Of a stretch of DNA of 64,000 bases, positions 53,642-63,800 are shown one piece after another (within the stretch, counting starts at the first letter, position 1; each line of letters opens with the position of its first letter). The notes beneath the pieces were generated by a model. It was not told the DNA's origin, ran no database searches, and saw only the letters and a list, made by a program, of their open reading frames with translations. A program made the position numbers and the translations under genes. Source of the DNA: Ktedonospora formicarum (GTDB lineage Bacteria > Chloroflexota > Ktedonobacteria > Ktedonobacterales > Ktedonobacteraceae); contig NZ_BNJF01000002.1 of the NCBI RefSeq assembly GCF_016587355.1, forward strand, positions 1,426,001 through 1,490,000, read 5' to 3'.

Positions 53642-55954
53642 TCATTGCCCTCTTGCTTCAGCATAAGATGGATGATTTTCTTGCCTCTCTTCCCTTGAGA
53701 GATTGTTGCCTGCCAGGGATAGCTCACTGAGAGTCTGTACTAGAAACGGTAAGTAGACACCTAGAAGAGGCGCGGGCATAACCGGCAGTTCATGATGAGG
53801 TAGCTGTGGAGACTGCTCATTGCATTGTACCGTCTGTATCCCACGTAGCGTTTCCTGTAGCGCCAGCAGACGTTTTTGAACTTGGAGAATATCGTTTGGA
53901 AAACACCCGCGCCGTATAGCATCCTCTATATTCTCAAGTGCCTCCTCAATCTGAGCCGGGAGCCTTGCGGCATCCGGCAGCGTCTGATAGGGTTTCCTCG
54001 CAGGAGAGAGGAGGTGAGAGAGAGCGATGATACTCTCGCAGAGTTGCCGCAGAGACAGACGCAGGATCGCATAACGCGTTAAATCATCCGGCGAGGACCA
54101 CGGTTCGAGAGAGAGGCGCTCCAGTAAGTGTATCGCTCTTGTACATTCCTGACTGGCAACGAGGCGTAGCTCTCTCATGTTCATTGGGGAAGATGATGGG
54201 AGAATATACAGGCTGATCGCACCATGGAAAAAGTGTCGGATGGAAGCCAGAGCACTACCTACCTGATCGGGTAGTCCCTTCTTTTCCCAGCGAGGCCAGA
54301 GCAGGTAGATCGAAAGATACGCCAGTGCCGCGCCTATTAGATTACTAGCGATGCGGATCAGGGCCACGGTCCAGTTCCCAGGATGGGCGATGTCGAGAGA
54401 CAATATCAGAAAGGAAGACAAGAAAAATGCATATATGCCGTAATGACGTGAACGGACCAGAAATGCGAGAAAACAAAGCAAGGCTATCAGCAGGAGGAGC
54501 AGCCCTTGTTGGTACACGATCAGAGACAATGCCCCAGCAAATATCCCGCCGGCAATTGTTCCGCCAAGACGCAGTCGAGTACGCTGATGGGTTGTGTGGA
54601 AATCAGGTTTGAGCACAATGAGAACTGACATAGCCATCCAGTACCCATGCGGAATCCTCAAGAAGAGAAAGAGAGCAGTTGCGATCGAGATGGTAATACT
54701 CAAACGCAGGGCATAGCGTACAATGCGTGAGCGAGTGTTTAGATGGTTAGCGAGTGTGTGCCAGGCGTTCGCTAGCATGGTTCGTAAGGATGGGCGTTGT
54801 CTCACTTGAGTTACTGGTGCCTTGGGGATGGCCGTATCCATCGCGGTCAAGCTCCTCTGGCAGAGTGTGACAAGTTGTTTTAAGAGATGCAACAGATGCA
54901 GTAGATGTGCTTGTGCCTGGGCGTCAGTGTTTTCTTCGGTGGGAAGAGCACCAGCCTCCGCCAGCTTCTCGACCACATCCTGGAGTGCCTTTGTAAGACC
55001 GTTTTTTCTCCTTCCCGATTGTCCCGACCAGATCGCCTGAGACAGATATGTTAGCGTCTGTTTTAGAACAGCGCTTGCCTGCATAAGCGTCTCTTGCACA
55101 ACAGGAGAAGCGTGCTGCAGTGGGAAAGTTCTCAGACTCTCAGCAAACGCGATCTCCACATTGAAGAGCGCATCTGCCTGCCCTAAGAAGAATGCTAGCC
55201 GCTGGGCCGTTGGATTGGTCCCACAATGGACCTCATCGAAGATTTGGTGAGCCTCTTTGCGTATGTTTTGTAGGCTGGTACGCTGCTTCCAGAACTCCTC
55301 GGTGTGGCGCTCGTTTCCCTGCGCGTTACCAACAATCCTGAGATGGAGAGTAGTCAGCACTGCTTGTAATGCGCAGTAATAGCGAGCAACAGTCTGCTTG
55401 AGAGGTTGATACTTTCTGATAGGCCAGACCCACAGATGCAACACCATAGCCCAGACGGCACCAGAGAGCAGGATCGCGCAACGGAGTCCTGCCAGCGGTA
55501 GACTCGCAGGGGAGGCAAGAGCAATCACGAAACAGGCCGTTGTTATGTACCCCAGCTTGCCGCCTGCTTTCCCAAAGGCAGTGAGCATGCCTGTCCCGAA
55601 TGCCCAGAAAACTACCACGACCGCAGATAGAAGCGCCTGCTTGCCAAGCAAGGTACCAGCGATACAGGCGCCGGCTTCAAGACAGACTCCAAGCCCCATG
55701 ATGCGTGCCCGTCTGCTATAGCTTCCATCGGGAATGGCAAGCATCGTGAAAAAAGCCCCCAGCTCCAAAAAAACGGTGTTATCAGGGAAGCCAGGAAGGT
55801 GAGGAAAGAGACCGCTGACTAGGAGAGGGACAAGGATCACCGTGAGGACACGCAAGCTGTACCAGATGTCGTGTCTGTTGACGTGTAAAACATCCCTGGT
55901 CGCAGCTCGCAATGATGAGAGAAAGGATAAATAGAGTTGTGTGAGCCAGGACAT
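53642..55954 (-). CDS. FUSC family efflux protein
   Basis: This 770-residue protein has two hydrophobic blocks of six helices each (about 40-180 and 440-570), separated and followed by cytosolic helical domains: the FUSC layout of aromatic-acid or fusaric-acid exporters. Landmarks are GAFFTMLAIPDGSYSRRARI, LGLGVCLEAGACIAGTL-type small-residue helices, and in the second block IPHGYWMAMSVLIVLKPDFH then RTRLRLGGTIAGGIFAGAL. Start ATG 55954 has AAGGGAGAA upstream. It starts 5 bases after the MarR stop, so the two form an operon. Confidence 0.9.
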   Translation of the reverse strand: MSWLTQLYLSFLSSLRAATRDVLHVNRHDIWYSLRVLTVILVPLLVSGLFPHLPGFPDNTVFLELGAFFTMLAIPDGSYSRRARIMGLGVCLEAGACIAGTLLGKQALLSAVVVVFWAFGTGMLTAFGKAGGKLGYITTACFVIALASPASLPLAGLRCAILLSGAVWAMVLHLWVWPIRKYQPLKQTVARYYCALQAVLTTLHLRIVGNAQGNERHTEEFWKQRTSLQNIRKEAHQIFDEVHCGTNPTAQRLAFFLGQADALFNVEIAFAESLRTFPLQHASPVVQETLMQASAVLKQTLTYLSQAIWSGQSGRRKNGLTKALQDVVEKLAEAGALPTEENTDAQAQAHLLHLLHLLKQLVTLCQRSLTAMDTAIPKAPVTQVRQRPSLRTMLANAWHTLANHLNTRSRIVRYALRLSITISIATALFLFLRIPHGYWMAMSVLIVLKPDFHTTHQRTRLRLGGTIAGGIFAGALSLIVYQQGLLLLLIALLCFLAFLVRSRHYGIYAFFLSSFLILSLDIAHPGNWTVALIRIASNLIGAALAYLSIYLLWPRWEKKGLPDQVGSALASIRHFFHGAISLYILPSSSPMNMRELRLVASQECTRAIHLLERLSLEPWSSPDDLTRYAILRLSLRQLCESIIALSHLLSPARKPYQTLPDAARLPAQIEEALENIEDAIRRGCFPNDILQVQKRLLALQETLRGIQTVQCNEQSPQLPHHELPVMPAPLLGVYLPFLVQTLSELSLAGNNLSREERQENHPSYAEARGQ

Positions 55955-55959
55955 GCTTG

Positions 55960-56475
55960 TTATTCTCCCTTTCCAGAACTCGCGGAGATATCGATTGCTA
56001 CTAAGTGATGGAGGGCGGGGAGGGCTGCCCACAAGTGCTGCTGTTCCTCATCTGTTAATTGTGCCAAACGCTGCTGAAACGAAGCCTGGCGGAGTTGCTG
56101 GTAAGCGCGAATGGCTCGTCGTCCTCGCTCGGTTGGTGTCACCCAGACAAGCCTCCAATCATGCTCATCACGCTGCCGTTCCACATAGCCTTGTGTGAGC
56201 AGGCGTTTGACCATCATAGTCACCGTCGCGGGAGTTACTGCAAGATATTGCGCAAGGCTTTGCATCGTCGCGTGTTCCTGTTTAACGAGGAACCCTAAAA
56301 GGGAAACCTGTCCGGATGCAGCGCGTAGTTCTGTGATATCGTGCCATGTTTCTGGTTCGCCAGCCTCCTCTTGGGCAATGGGTGTATCAATACGCATGCG
56401 TCTAAGGAGTCTCGGAAGAAGATCAAGTAACTCCTGGGCAAGGGTAGTCGAAGAGGGTGGTGGAAAAGGAGCCAT
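55960..56475 (-). CDS. MarR family transcriptional regulator
   Basis: This 171-residue protein has the MarR winged helix (QVSLLGFLVKQEHATMQSLA, VTPATVTMMVKRLLTQGYVE and the wing RDEHDWRLVWVTPTERGRRA) between flanking dimerisation helices. It is first in the operon with the FUSC exporter and is probably its ligand-responsive repressor. An imperfect dyad at 56506-56526, about 30 bases upstream of its start, is the best operator candidate. Confidence 0.93.
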   Translation of the reverse strand: MAPFPPPSSTTLAQELLDLLPRLLRRMRIDTPIAQEEAGEPETWHDITELRAASGQVSLLGFLVKQEHATMQSLAQYLAVTPATVTMMVKRLLTQGYVERQRDEHDWRLVWVTPTERGRRAIRAYQQLRQASFQQRLAQLTDEEQQHLWAALPALHHLVAIDISASSGKGE

Positions 56476-56505
56476 CGTGCTATCCGCCTTTCAATTCTCT
56501 CACAA

Positions 56506-56526
56506 ATATTTTGTCTAGCTAAATAT
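56506..56526. promoter_or_regulatory. Candidate MarR operator
   Basis: ATATTT (56506-56511) and AAATAT (56521-56526) flank tgtctagct. AT-rich imperfect dyads of this size at a MarR gene's own promoter are typical of autoregulatory sites. The inner bases are only partly symmetric, so the call is tentative. Confidence 0.35.
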
Positions 56527-56840
56527 ATGCTACACAAACAATATACTGAATGTCAAGGCAGCGGTATAGAATGTTCCACTAGCTATTGGGAGCGAGTTGC
56601 TTGCCACGAGATGTACTGGAAATAGCATGGAAGAGAAATGTTGGCTCAGTATTTCTCATTGAATTTCACACGGGATGCGCAACGGATGCGCTTTTGATTG
56701 AGGTACCTTCGCAGGCTATTTTGACCGTTGGAGGCATCGCGTCGTTTTTGGCCTTTCCAGCTTTCCTGCGTGCAAAGAGAATGGATTGATATCTTCTCTC
56801 TTCCTGCGAGAGAAACGGAACGATTGAAAGGAGTTCTTAG

Positions 56841-57359
56841 ATGAACGAACCTATCACGACACCCGACACCCAACACGGTGTACCAAGCAGAGGGGGCACG
56901 CCATGGGAGGAGACTCGTCGGGTGCTGGAAACAGCCGATCTCTTTTGTCTCTCAACGGTGCGAGCCGATGGTCGCCCTCACGCCACGCCGCTCGTGGCCG
57001 TGTGGCACGACGGGACCATCCACTTTACCGCTACCGACGCCGCACAAAAGACTGTCAACCTGCGTGGAAACCCGCACGTTATTCTGACGACCGGTAGCAA
57101 CCAGAAAGAAGGGCTCTCCGTGGTGGTTGAGGGCGACGCCGTGCAGATCACCGACCAGGACGCGCTCGAACGCTTAGCCTCGGTGTGGGCGACCAAGTGG
57201 GATGGAGACTGGCCATACCAGGTACGCAACGGTTATTTTTATCTCTACGATGAAGACGAACAAAGAGTTCTCACAGATTCGAACCTTGTGTTCTCCGTCA
57301 AACTCAGGAAAGTCTTCGCATTCGCCATAGGCCTCGGCCAAACCCGCTACCAGTTTTAA
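56841..57359 (+). CDS. Pyridoxamine 5'-phosphate oxidase-like FMN/F420-binding protein
   Basis: This 172-residue split-barrel protein has LETADLFCLSTVRADGRPHA, then TPLVAVWHDGTIHFTATDAA and VILTTGSNQ, the order of the PNPOx-like family that includes F420-dependent reductases. The C-terminal third (VLTDSNLVFSVKLRKVFAFA) completes the barrel. It could reduce small hydrophobic or nitro compounds; cofactor and substrate are not decided by sequence. Start ATG 56841 has AAAGGAG upstream. It diverges from the MarR-FUSC operon. Confidence 0.88.
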   Translation: MNEPITTPDTQHGVPSRGGTPWEETRRVLETADLFCLSTVRADGRPHATPLVAVWHDGTIHFTATDAAQKTVNLRGNPHVILTTGSNQKEGLSVVVEGDAVQITDQDALERLASVWATKWDGDWPYQVRNGYFYLYDEDEQRVLTDSNLVFSVKLRKVFAFAIGLGQTRYQF

Positions 57360-57476
57360 CTACTTGCTTTGCCGCGCCACGCGACATGCATTAGCCGCGT
57401 TCTGCCTCAACCGATGGAACGCGGCGATGTTCGATCTTCGCACCAAGGCTTATCCTTGATCCCCTATTTGGCGAAT

Positions 57477-57832
57477 TTATGGGCCACATTACAATGCTCC
57501 GCAAGCCATCGAGAGCTATAGCATGCTGAATATGACGGCCGACATCGTAGGTATGCTAGATGCGCTAGAAGAGGAGAAGGTGGTGCTTATCGCCAACGAT
57601 TGGGGAGCGAACATCGTCTGGTGATGCGCACGGCTCTATCCAGAGCGCATTTCCGCGATGGTAGTCTTAATATTCCCTATGAACAGCATCTACCAGCCCA
57701 CACCCGATTACTCAAGCAATGGTCGGGCAACGCCTTTAACTTCGCACTCTATTTTCAGGAGCCTGGTATAGCGGAAAAAGAGCCGGAGGCGGATACACGA
57801 CGCACCCTGCGCCTATTTTTCTACTCGCTTTG
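57477..57832 (+). pseudogene. Epoxide hydrolase-like alpha/beta hydrolase remnant
   Basis: The frame has YNAPQAIESYSMLNMTADIV, then GMLDALEEEKVVLIANDWGA with the nucleophile elbow NDWGAN (expected HDWGA), a TGA after NIVW, then ARLYPERISAMVVL. After a shift comes FALYFQEPGIAEKEPEADTR and RTLRLFFYSL. The N-terminus with the oxyanion motif and the whole C-terminal half are absent. Clearly non-functional. Confidence 0.65.
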
Positions 57833-58143
57833 AAGAAAGCAAGCACGTGCCAATCGCAGCAGAGGATCAAGTTCACATGATTGTGACCATTTTCGAGCAT
57901 TCTTCAGCCCATGCAGGGAAAGCTTACTCACTGCTTGGCCCCAAAGAATATACTTACCCTGAGGCGTGTGCAGAAATTTCAAACATCTTAGGGCATGACA
58001 TTATCTATGAGAAAACATCGCTTGAAGCATTTAGGAAATAATGGTTAAAACAAGAATCACCTTTTTTGGCACAACATGTCTTTTACGCCGTGCAAGATCA
58101 CATGGGGGGCATTCTCTCCGGAACAGATAGTGTCATCCACTGA
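57826..58143 (+). pseudogene. NmrA-like NAD(P)-binding protein fragment
   Basis: Residues PIAAEDQVHMIVTIFEHSSA then GKAYSLLGPKEYTYPEACAE and ISNILGHDIIYE match the C-terminal part of atypical short-chain dehydrogenases of the NmrA type. A TAA interrupts after SLEAFRK, and sequence continues in frame through ESPFLAQHVFYAVQDHMGGI. The cofactor-binding N-terminus is missing. It abuts the hydrolase remnant, so the two were joined by deletion. Confidence 0.6.
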
Positions 58144-58362
58144 CTGGGGCGATAGTACGACAAGCCCCAGTACCATCACGACGAATTCTGATGGTACGTT
58201 AACGATAAGTGGATCGCATACCTACGCTCGATCAGGGTAACCAATGCGCCGGTCAATGTCCCTATCGCGGTCAACGCTCTTCACTTCAAGATTACCAGCA
58301 GTCTCTTGAATGGAACCGATGTTGTGATTTGTCACGCGGAGGCAAGTGCTTCTCTGGTCTAG
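58142..58362 (+). pseudogene. Fragment of a repeat-containing surface protein
   Basis: The short frame DWGDSTTSPSTITTNSDGTL then TISGSHTYARSG matches the repeat unit of PKD/Ig-like bacterial surface proteins (WGD..T and GSHTY motifs). After a stop, another frame continues with VTNAPVNVPIAVNALHFKI. A relic only. The following 58363-58966 has no gene. Confidence 0.4.
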
Positions 58363-58966
58363 AAGTGAACTCATTTGCCGTGTTGTACATGCAGACACTT
58401 GCAATCCTTTCTATCGTGAGAATCTGCGTTTTTGCCAACCCAATCTATTCCCCTTGTAATGGATAGAAATATTGTTGAGATAGAAGAACTATTGATACTA
58501 TTCCATCGGATTGCACCCCGTCAACCGTATTACTAAGAGGACATTTCGAGGCGAGCCCTTTCAGGTCTTGCTATTTTGTGTGCTACGTTGTTTTTAGAAA
58601 TATGTGTTACGTCACACAGATAGAGGCGTTAATTTATCTATATCATCTCCATGTGAAAGGTTCTATTTTGATGAGTGAGATATTTATGCTCTATATTGAA
58701 GCTGCCCTTTGGAGATTTCTAAGCCGTAGTAAGCTAACCTCCTTTTCTCCTAAGAATTTGAAGTTTTACCAAAATTACCCTGGAGCCTTCCTAACAAACT
58801 CTAGAGAGTAGTTAGTAAACGCTATTTTATTTCTGCTTAAGCAGATGGGCGCAGCATTGAGCTTCAAAATCATTGGTTTGTTGATAAGAGCTATCGTGCC
58901 TGATTCTGTGGGAATAATTTGAGTCAGCGTTTCTCGCTTCAGTGACTAAAGGATGAGATAATCCAT

Positions 58967-61213
58967 ATGAAACATTCACCAGAAGATGTGCCACCACAAG
59001 AATATGAAGAGAGATTATTACAGAGTGTGGTAGCTGAGCAGCCTGTTTTGCGCTTCGCATGGGAGAGGCTGCGTTTAGGCAAACATGAAATTCAATTCTA
59101 TGAAACTGATGCCTTTCTTCTCGATACTGTAGTTTCATTCGTTAGGACAGGGCTTACGAGCGGGGCTGCGTGTCTGGTGCTGGCGACCTCATACCACTTG
59201 CAAGCCCTTTCCCAACGGCTACAGACAGATGGTATTGACTTGAGCATGGTTCATGCTCAGGGGTCTTATATTGCTCTCGATGCGGCTGAGGTCCTTACCC
59301 ATATTTCGATTGAGGGATCGCCTGATCCTACGCGCTTCACCAGCTTTATCGACGGTTTGATTTCTCAGCTTGGGAAGAGGCACTCTCATGTTCGTATCTT
59401 TGGTGAGATGGTGACACTGCTCTGGCAGCAGGGCAAGCCGAAGGCTGCTCTTGAACTAGAAGCCCTCTGGAATAACCTTCATAGCATTGGTACTCACTCC
59501 TTTTCGCTGTTGTGCGCCTATCCCTTGGCACTTTTTACTGGACAAGAACAGAGAGAATCGTTCCTTCAGATGCGTGAACTGAAGACTCATGTCCTTCCAG
59601 ATGAGCACGATCTTCACCATGCCACCACAACAGAGCAAAGGCAGGCAGTGAGCTTATTGCCAAAGCAAAACCGCACTTTGCAGACTGAGAGCGTGAAACA
59701 TCAAGCTATTGAGGCACACCTGGCCTTTAAAGAACAGCGCTATCGTCGCCTTTTTGAAGCCTCTACTGATGGGATTTTGCTCGTTGACCCTCGCAGTGGT
59801 CGTATTATCGATGCAAATCCTACGCTCTTTCACTTATTAGGAATGGCCTACGAACAGGTTGTAGGGTCTGCCCTCTGGCAAATTGGGTTGCTTGACAACC
59901 AGGCGACGCAGGAGAAGTTCTTGCTGCGTGTACAAGAGGAACGATTGGTACATATGGGGACAATGGCATGCCCATTCCAGGATGCGAAGCCCTGTTTCAT
60001 CGAATGGGTGTCGACCCTCTTTGAGGTCCAGGGCGAGGAGATGATGCAATGTAATCTGCGCGATATGACAGCGTATAAATCGGCAGAAGCGGATTCACTC
60101 TATCTGGCTGCCATTGTTACCTCTTCGGATGATGCCATTCTTAGCAAGAATTTGGACGGGATTATTACCAGTTGGAATGCTGCTGCCGAGCGAATGTATG
60201 GCTACAGCGCCCAGGAAATCATCGGAAAGCCAGTTACAATACTCTTTCTGCCAGGCCATCAAGATGAATTTCAATCAATTATGGAGCATATTCGGCGGGG
60301 AGAGCACGTTGAGCATTTTGAAACCACTCGCGTGCGCAAAGATGGCAGTTTTGTTCCCGTTTCGGTGACGATTTCTCCTATCACGGATCGCGGAGGAACG
60401 ATTATTGGTGCCTCGTCGATTGCGCGTGACATTTCTGAGCGCAAAGCCCTTGAACAAGAGCGAGATGCTTTTGTCGGTGTGGTGACCCATGAACTCAAGA
60501 CACCACTTACCTCCCTGCAAGGTAATGTGCAAATGGCCCAGCGCCGACTCATTCGTCTCCTCAATCAGAATGAATCACTCTCCGAAACACAACTACAAAT
60601 TTTGGAAGATGTGTTGTTGATGCTTGGTCGTGGTCAGCAATCGTTGCGAATGCAGAATCGGCTCATCAACGACTTGCTGGATGTTTCTCGACTTCAGGAA
60701 GGTAAGTTGGAACTGGCCCTGGCTCCGTGTGATCTGATTGAGGTGGTTTCGGCAACGGTGCATGATCAGCAAGCGGCTCAGCCTACAAGGTTGATAACTC
60801 TGGTGTTGCCAGAACTGGATCATCTTATGGTCACTGCAGATAGGGATCGGCTTCAGCAAGTCCTGGGGAACTATCTCACCAATGCGCTCAAATTCTCCCC
60901 GGAGACTGAATCAGTACGGGTGGGACTGGATCTGGATGGAGATATGGTTCGGGTATGGGTACAGGATCATGGTCCCGGCCTCACTCAGGAGCAGCAACAT
61001 CGCATCTGGAATCGTTTTTATCAAGTAACGAATGTGCAAGTGCAGCGAGGGTGGAGAACAGGTTTGGGGTTAGGCCTCTATATCTGTCACCAACTCATTA
61101 GCCAACATCACGGACAAGTAGGGATTGAGAGTGTGCCTGGGCAAGGAGCCACATTCTGGTTTACCCTTCCCTTCTCAGATGCTTCAAGGAAGGAAACGAA
61201 GGCACACCAATAA
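58967..61213 (+). CDS. MEDS-PAS-PAS histidine kinase
   Basis: This 748-residue cytosolic kinase has a MEDS (DcmR-type) sensory domain at about 36-195 (HEIQFYETDAFLLDTVVSFV), a PAS domain at about 258-370, and a second PAS at about 380-495 (DDAILSKNLDGIITSWNAAA and YGYSAQEIIGKPV). HisKA has phospho-acceptor H508 in GVVTHELKTPLTSL, and the HATPase domain (about 610-740) has LGNYLTNALKFSP, WVQDHGPGL and TGLGLGLYICHQLI. MEDS domains are thought to bind hydrocarbon derivatives. It is an orphan kinase: no response regulator is adjacent. 61214-61540 shows no gene. Confidence 0.93.
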   Translation: MKHSPEDVPPQEYEERLLQSVVAEQPVLRFAWERLRLGKHEIQFYETDAFLLDTVVSFVRTGLTSGAACLVLATSYHLQALSQRLQTDGIDLSMVHAQGSYIALDAAEVLTHISIEGSPDPTRFTSFIDGLISQLGKRHSHVRIFGEMVTLLWQQGKPKAALELEALWNNLHSIGTHSFSLLCAYPLALFTGQEQRESFLQMRELKTHVLPDEHDLHHATTTEQRQAVSLLPKQNRTLQTESVKHQAIEAHLAFKEQRYRRLFEASTDGILLVDPRSGRIIDANPTLFHLLGMAYEQVVGSALWQIGLLDNQATQEKFLLRVQEERLVHMGTMACPFQDAKPCFIEWVSTLFEVQGEEMMQCNLRDMTAYKSAEADSLYLAAIVTSSDDAILSKNLDGIITSWNAAAERMYGYSAQEIIGKPVTILFLPGHQDEFQSIMEHIRRGEHVEHFETTRVRKDGSFVPVSVTISPITDRGGTIIGASSIARDISERKALEQERDAFVGVVTHELKTPLTSLQGNVQMAQRRLIRLLNQNESLSETQLQILEDVLLMLGRGQQSLRMQNRLINDLLDVSRLQEGKLELALAPCDLIEVVSATVHDQQAAQPTRLITLVLPELDHLMVTADRDRLQQVLGNYLTNALKFSPETESVRVGLDLDGDMVRVWVQDHGPGLTQEQQHRIWNRFYQVTNVQVQRGWRTGLGLGLYICHQLISQHHGQVGIESVPGQGATFWFTLPFSDASRKETKAHQ

Positions 61214-61540
61214 GACGTTTTGCGCATATAACCTTTGAGCATGCGAACTATAAGATGTGGTTAGATGCTTTCTCCGGAGCACTGCCAGAGAAGCGCAAGC
61301 TTTCGTAATCGGTCGAGCCGTATGGAAGATCGTGCCTTTCTCTGGCATGTTCAACTGTTCACTAGAGCAAGTTATTGCTTGTTCCTACCTTTGTTGAACG
61401 GGCTTGACTTTATATTACCGTAAAGGAAGCATCAGATTACCATAGCAGTTGTGATAGATGTGTGGAAAGGGGGGCTATGAAAACCTGGGTATGACAAACT
61501 GAGGGAATGGAGGACCCAGAAGATATTATGCGTAAGATGT

Positions 61541-62882
61541 TCAGGCTACTGTTCTTCCTCGTACAAACCTGGATACAAGTTTGACAATGCCTCGTATCAA
61601 TAATTCACAGAGAAATGGCACAATTGCTACTACGGGTGAGAGACATGTGACAACCAATAACTCGGAAATATGGGCCGCGATTTCATATAAGGCGTAGAGG
61701 ATCCAACCCACGACAACATACAGACCTATCCAGAGCGCATCCATCTTTCGTGGTTTCCCCCTGTAGTATGGGGAGCAGCGTTTGTTGTTGAGGGATAGGC
61801 GGATACGCATAGATGCTGTCAGCTCCATAGGGCATCATATTGTTCTGGGCATATTGATAAGGTGTATACATGGGCATAGCGTATTGAGGAGGCGGTAGAG
61901 GTGCCTGGAGAATATATGGTGGTGTCCTTGACGCTGGCTGTAGAGGCGTCTCGATATTTACAGAGTGAGTAGGCTCAACGAGCTTGGGCATGGGAGGTGC
62001 TTTCACTTGTTCGAGTACCTGCTGCGTCTTTTTGATTTCAGATGGCACACTCTGAACGGATGTGATGGTATAGCCCAGGCGCGACTGTTCAAGCGCAGAA
62101 GCGAAGGCATTTACATCTGGGAAACGTTGTTCGGGCGTTTTCTCCAGCGCTTTTAGGATTACCTGTTCTGTTCCTGGTGCAATTGTCACAAATTGGCTTG
62201 GTGGAGGCGGTGGAACTGTGCTCTGTTTTACAGCAATCTCGGTGAAAGTCCCGTTAAAAGGGCGCCTTCCGGTCAGCCATTCATAAACAGTAATGGCTAG
62301 TGAGTATTGATCACTGGCGGGACGCGAATGGGCCTGGATCTGCTCAGGAGCCATGTAGGGAACAGTTCCAGCCATATCTTGAGCAGTTGGCATATGCGTA
62401 CTCTGAGCAACAACCGCAATCCCGAAATCACTGACGAGGATCTCCTGATGATAGCCAATTAACAGATTCTCAGGCTTGATGTCGCGATGAATATATTTGT
62501 GCGTGTGTGCAAATTGAAGAGCTGAAGCTGCTTGATTTGTATAGGTAACGATCGCCTCGAATGGAACCTGTTCACCACGCTTATGACGATCACGCAGAGA
62601 GCCATGAGGAGCAAAATCCATTACAAAGAAAGTGTGTTGTTCTGGATCTGAAAGTCGAGAATCCGAATAATATTAGGATGCTGGAGTTGAGCGATAGTAC
62701 GCGCCTCTTTGCGAAAATTCTCGATCTCTTGAGGATCTGCGAGCCGGGTATGCAGAATTTTGAGAGCAGCCTGCGTGTCTAAATGAATATGCTTGCCGAG
62801 ATAGACCTCCGCAAACCCACCTACCCCAAGACCACAGAATGAGCTGACTATGTCCATAGATACGTTGTTGCGAGACCTCGCC
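61541..62882 (-). pseudogene. Serine/threonine protein kinase with C-terminal membrane anchor, frameshifted
   Basis: The catalytic domain is complete in pieces: a glycine loop GVGGFAEVYLG and AALKILH (the ATP lysine), then after a shift near 62640 FVMDFAPHGSLRDR, YIHRDIKPENLLIG (HRD), VSDFGIAV (DFG) and YMAPEQIQ. A proline-rich linker follows (about 61820-62000), and after a second shift in the GGGGG run near 61767 a hydrophobic anchor (MDALWIGLYVVVGWILYALY and more). A third shift lies near the N-terminus (QRIYGHSQLI precedes the glycine loop in another frame). Homopolymer error could account for at least the second. Confidence 0.75.
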
Positions 62883-63800
62883 AGTCCCCAGTGGGAGAAG
62901 CGTGTGACAACAATACGTGTATTGGCATGCCAGGGCCATGAAGCGCCACCGGCTGTTATTGATGCCTTTCGCGTTTCTCTGAAAGATATCTCTTCAGCTG
63001 TGCGCGCAGCAGCAGTGCAGGCCCTGGAAGGGCGAGGGTTGCCTCAGACTCTTCTACAATTGCGGCACGATCCATCCTGGGAAGTGCGTACCAGTGTGAT
63101 ACAAGCATGGAAAACGCTAGCCATGGATTCCCTCGAAGATAAATTGCGCAACCGCATCCAAGAGGCTATCATCAGCGCGCTTCAGGAGGATGGGGTGCCA
63201 ACAGTCCGTCGTGCAGCCGTGAATGTGTTGGCGAGACTTGGCCTTCCAGAGATCCCTCTGGCGCTGTTTGGAGCCCTTGAAGATGAGGATGCCTCTGTTC
63301 GTCAGGAAGCCATCTGGGCATTGAAAATGTAGGGGGAGAAAGTTCCAGAAATCGCCTTTCTCGAAGCTCTGCATGATGAGGATGAAGTGGTCCGTAAAGA
63401 GGCTTTGGAAGCCCTGGAGCAACGAGAGGAGCCGATTGCTCTTGGACCTGTCGTTGTAGCTCTCCAGGACAAGGAGGAAGATGTTCGCCTTGCCGCGTTA
63501 CGCGTGCTTGGGAAACAGAAGGAGCGAGTTCCAATCGAACCAGTGGTTTCAGCGCTCAAAGATTCCTGCGAAGCCGTTCGTACAGAAGCATCGAATCTGC
63601 TCGGGCATCTGGGGTCTGAAGTCCTGTGGCGGCTTACCACACGTTTACCTGAGCGCAGTCGCCTGAGAGGCTCAGACGTCACACAACGCCAACTCAGCCT
63701 GAGGTGGAAGAATGTGGCGGCGAAGCTAGCTGCTGCCCAGGCAGCGTTGGCAAATGCTTTTCATAATTGGCGGTTAAGGACAACAAAGAGAGGAAATAAT
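62850..63800 (+). pseudogene. HEAT-repeat protein with an in-frame TAG
   Basis: The frame encodes a string of HEAT-like repeats of about 31 residues (LASPQWEKRVTTIRVLACQG, DEDASVRQEAIWALKM and DEDEVVRKEALEALEQ), with the D..VR.EA consensus. A TAG at 63330-63332 interrupts the frame, but repeats continue in the same frame on the far side, so it is a single nonsense change, perhaps from CAG or AAG. It diverges from the kinase gene and overlaps its 5' end; kinase and HEAT-type domains commonly occur together in this class. The last ~40 residues before 63800 are not HEAT-like and the frame has no stop before the GNAT gene. Confidence 0.7.

Noticed and set aside
58578..58811. Plus-strand frame in the AT-rich stretch before the MEDS kinase
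   Set aside because: AT-rich frame with no domain likeness and no ribosome-binding site.
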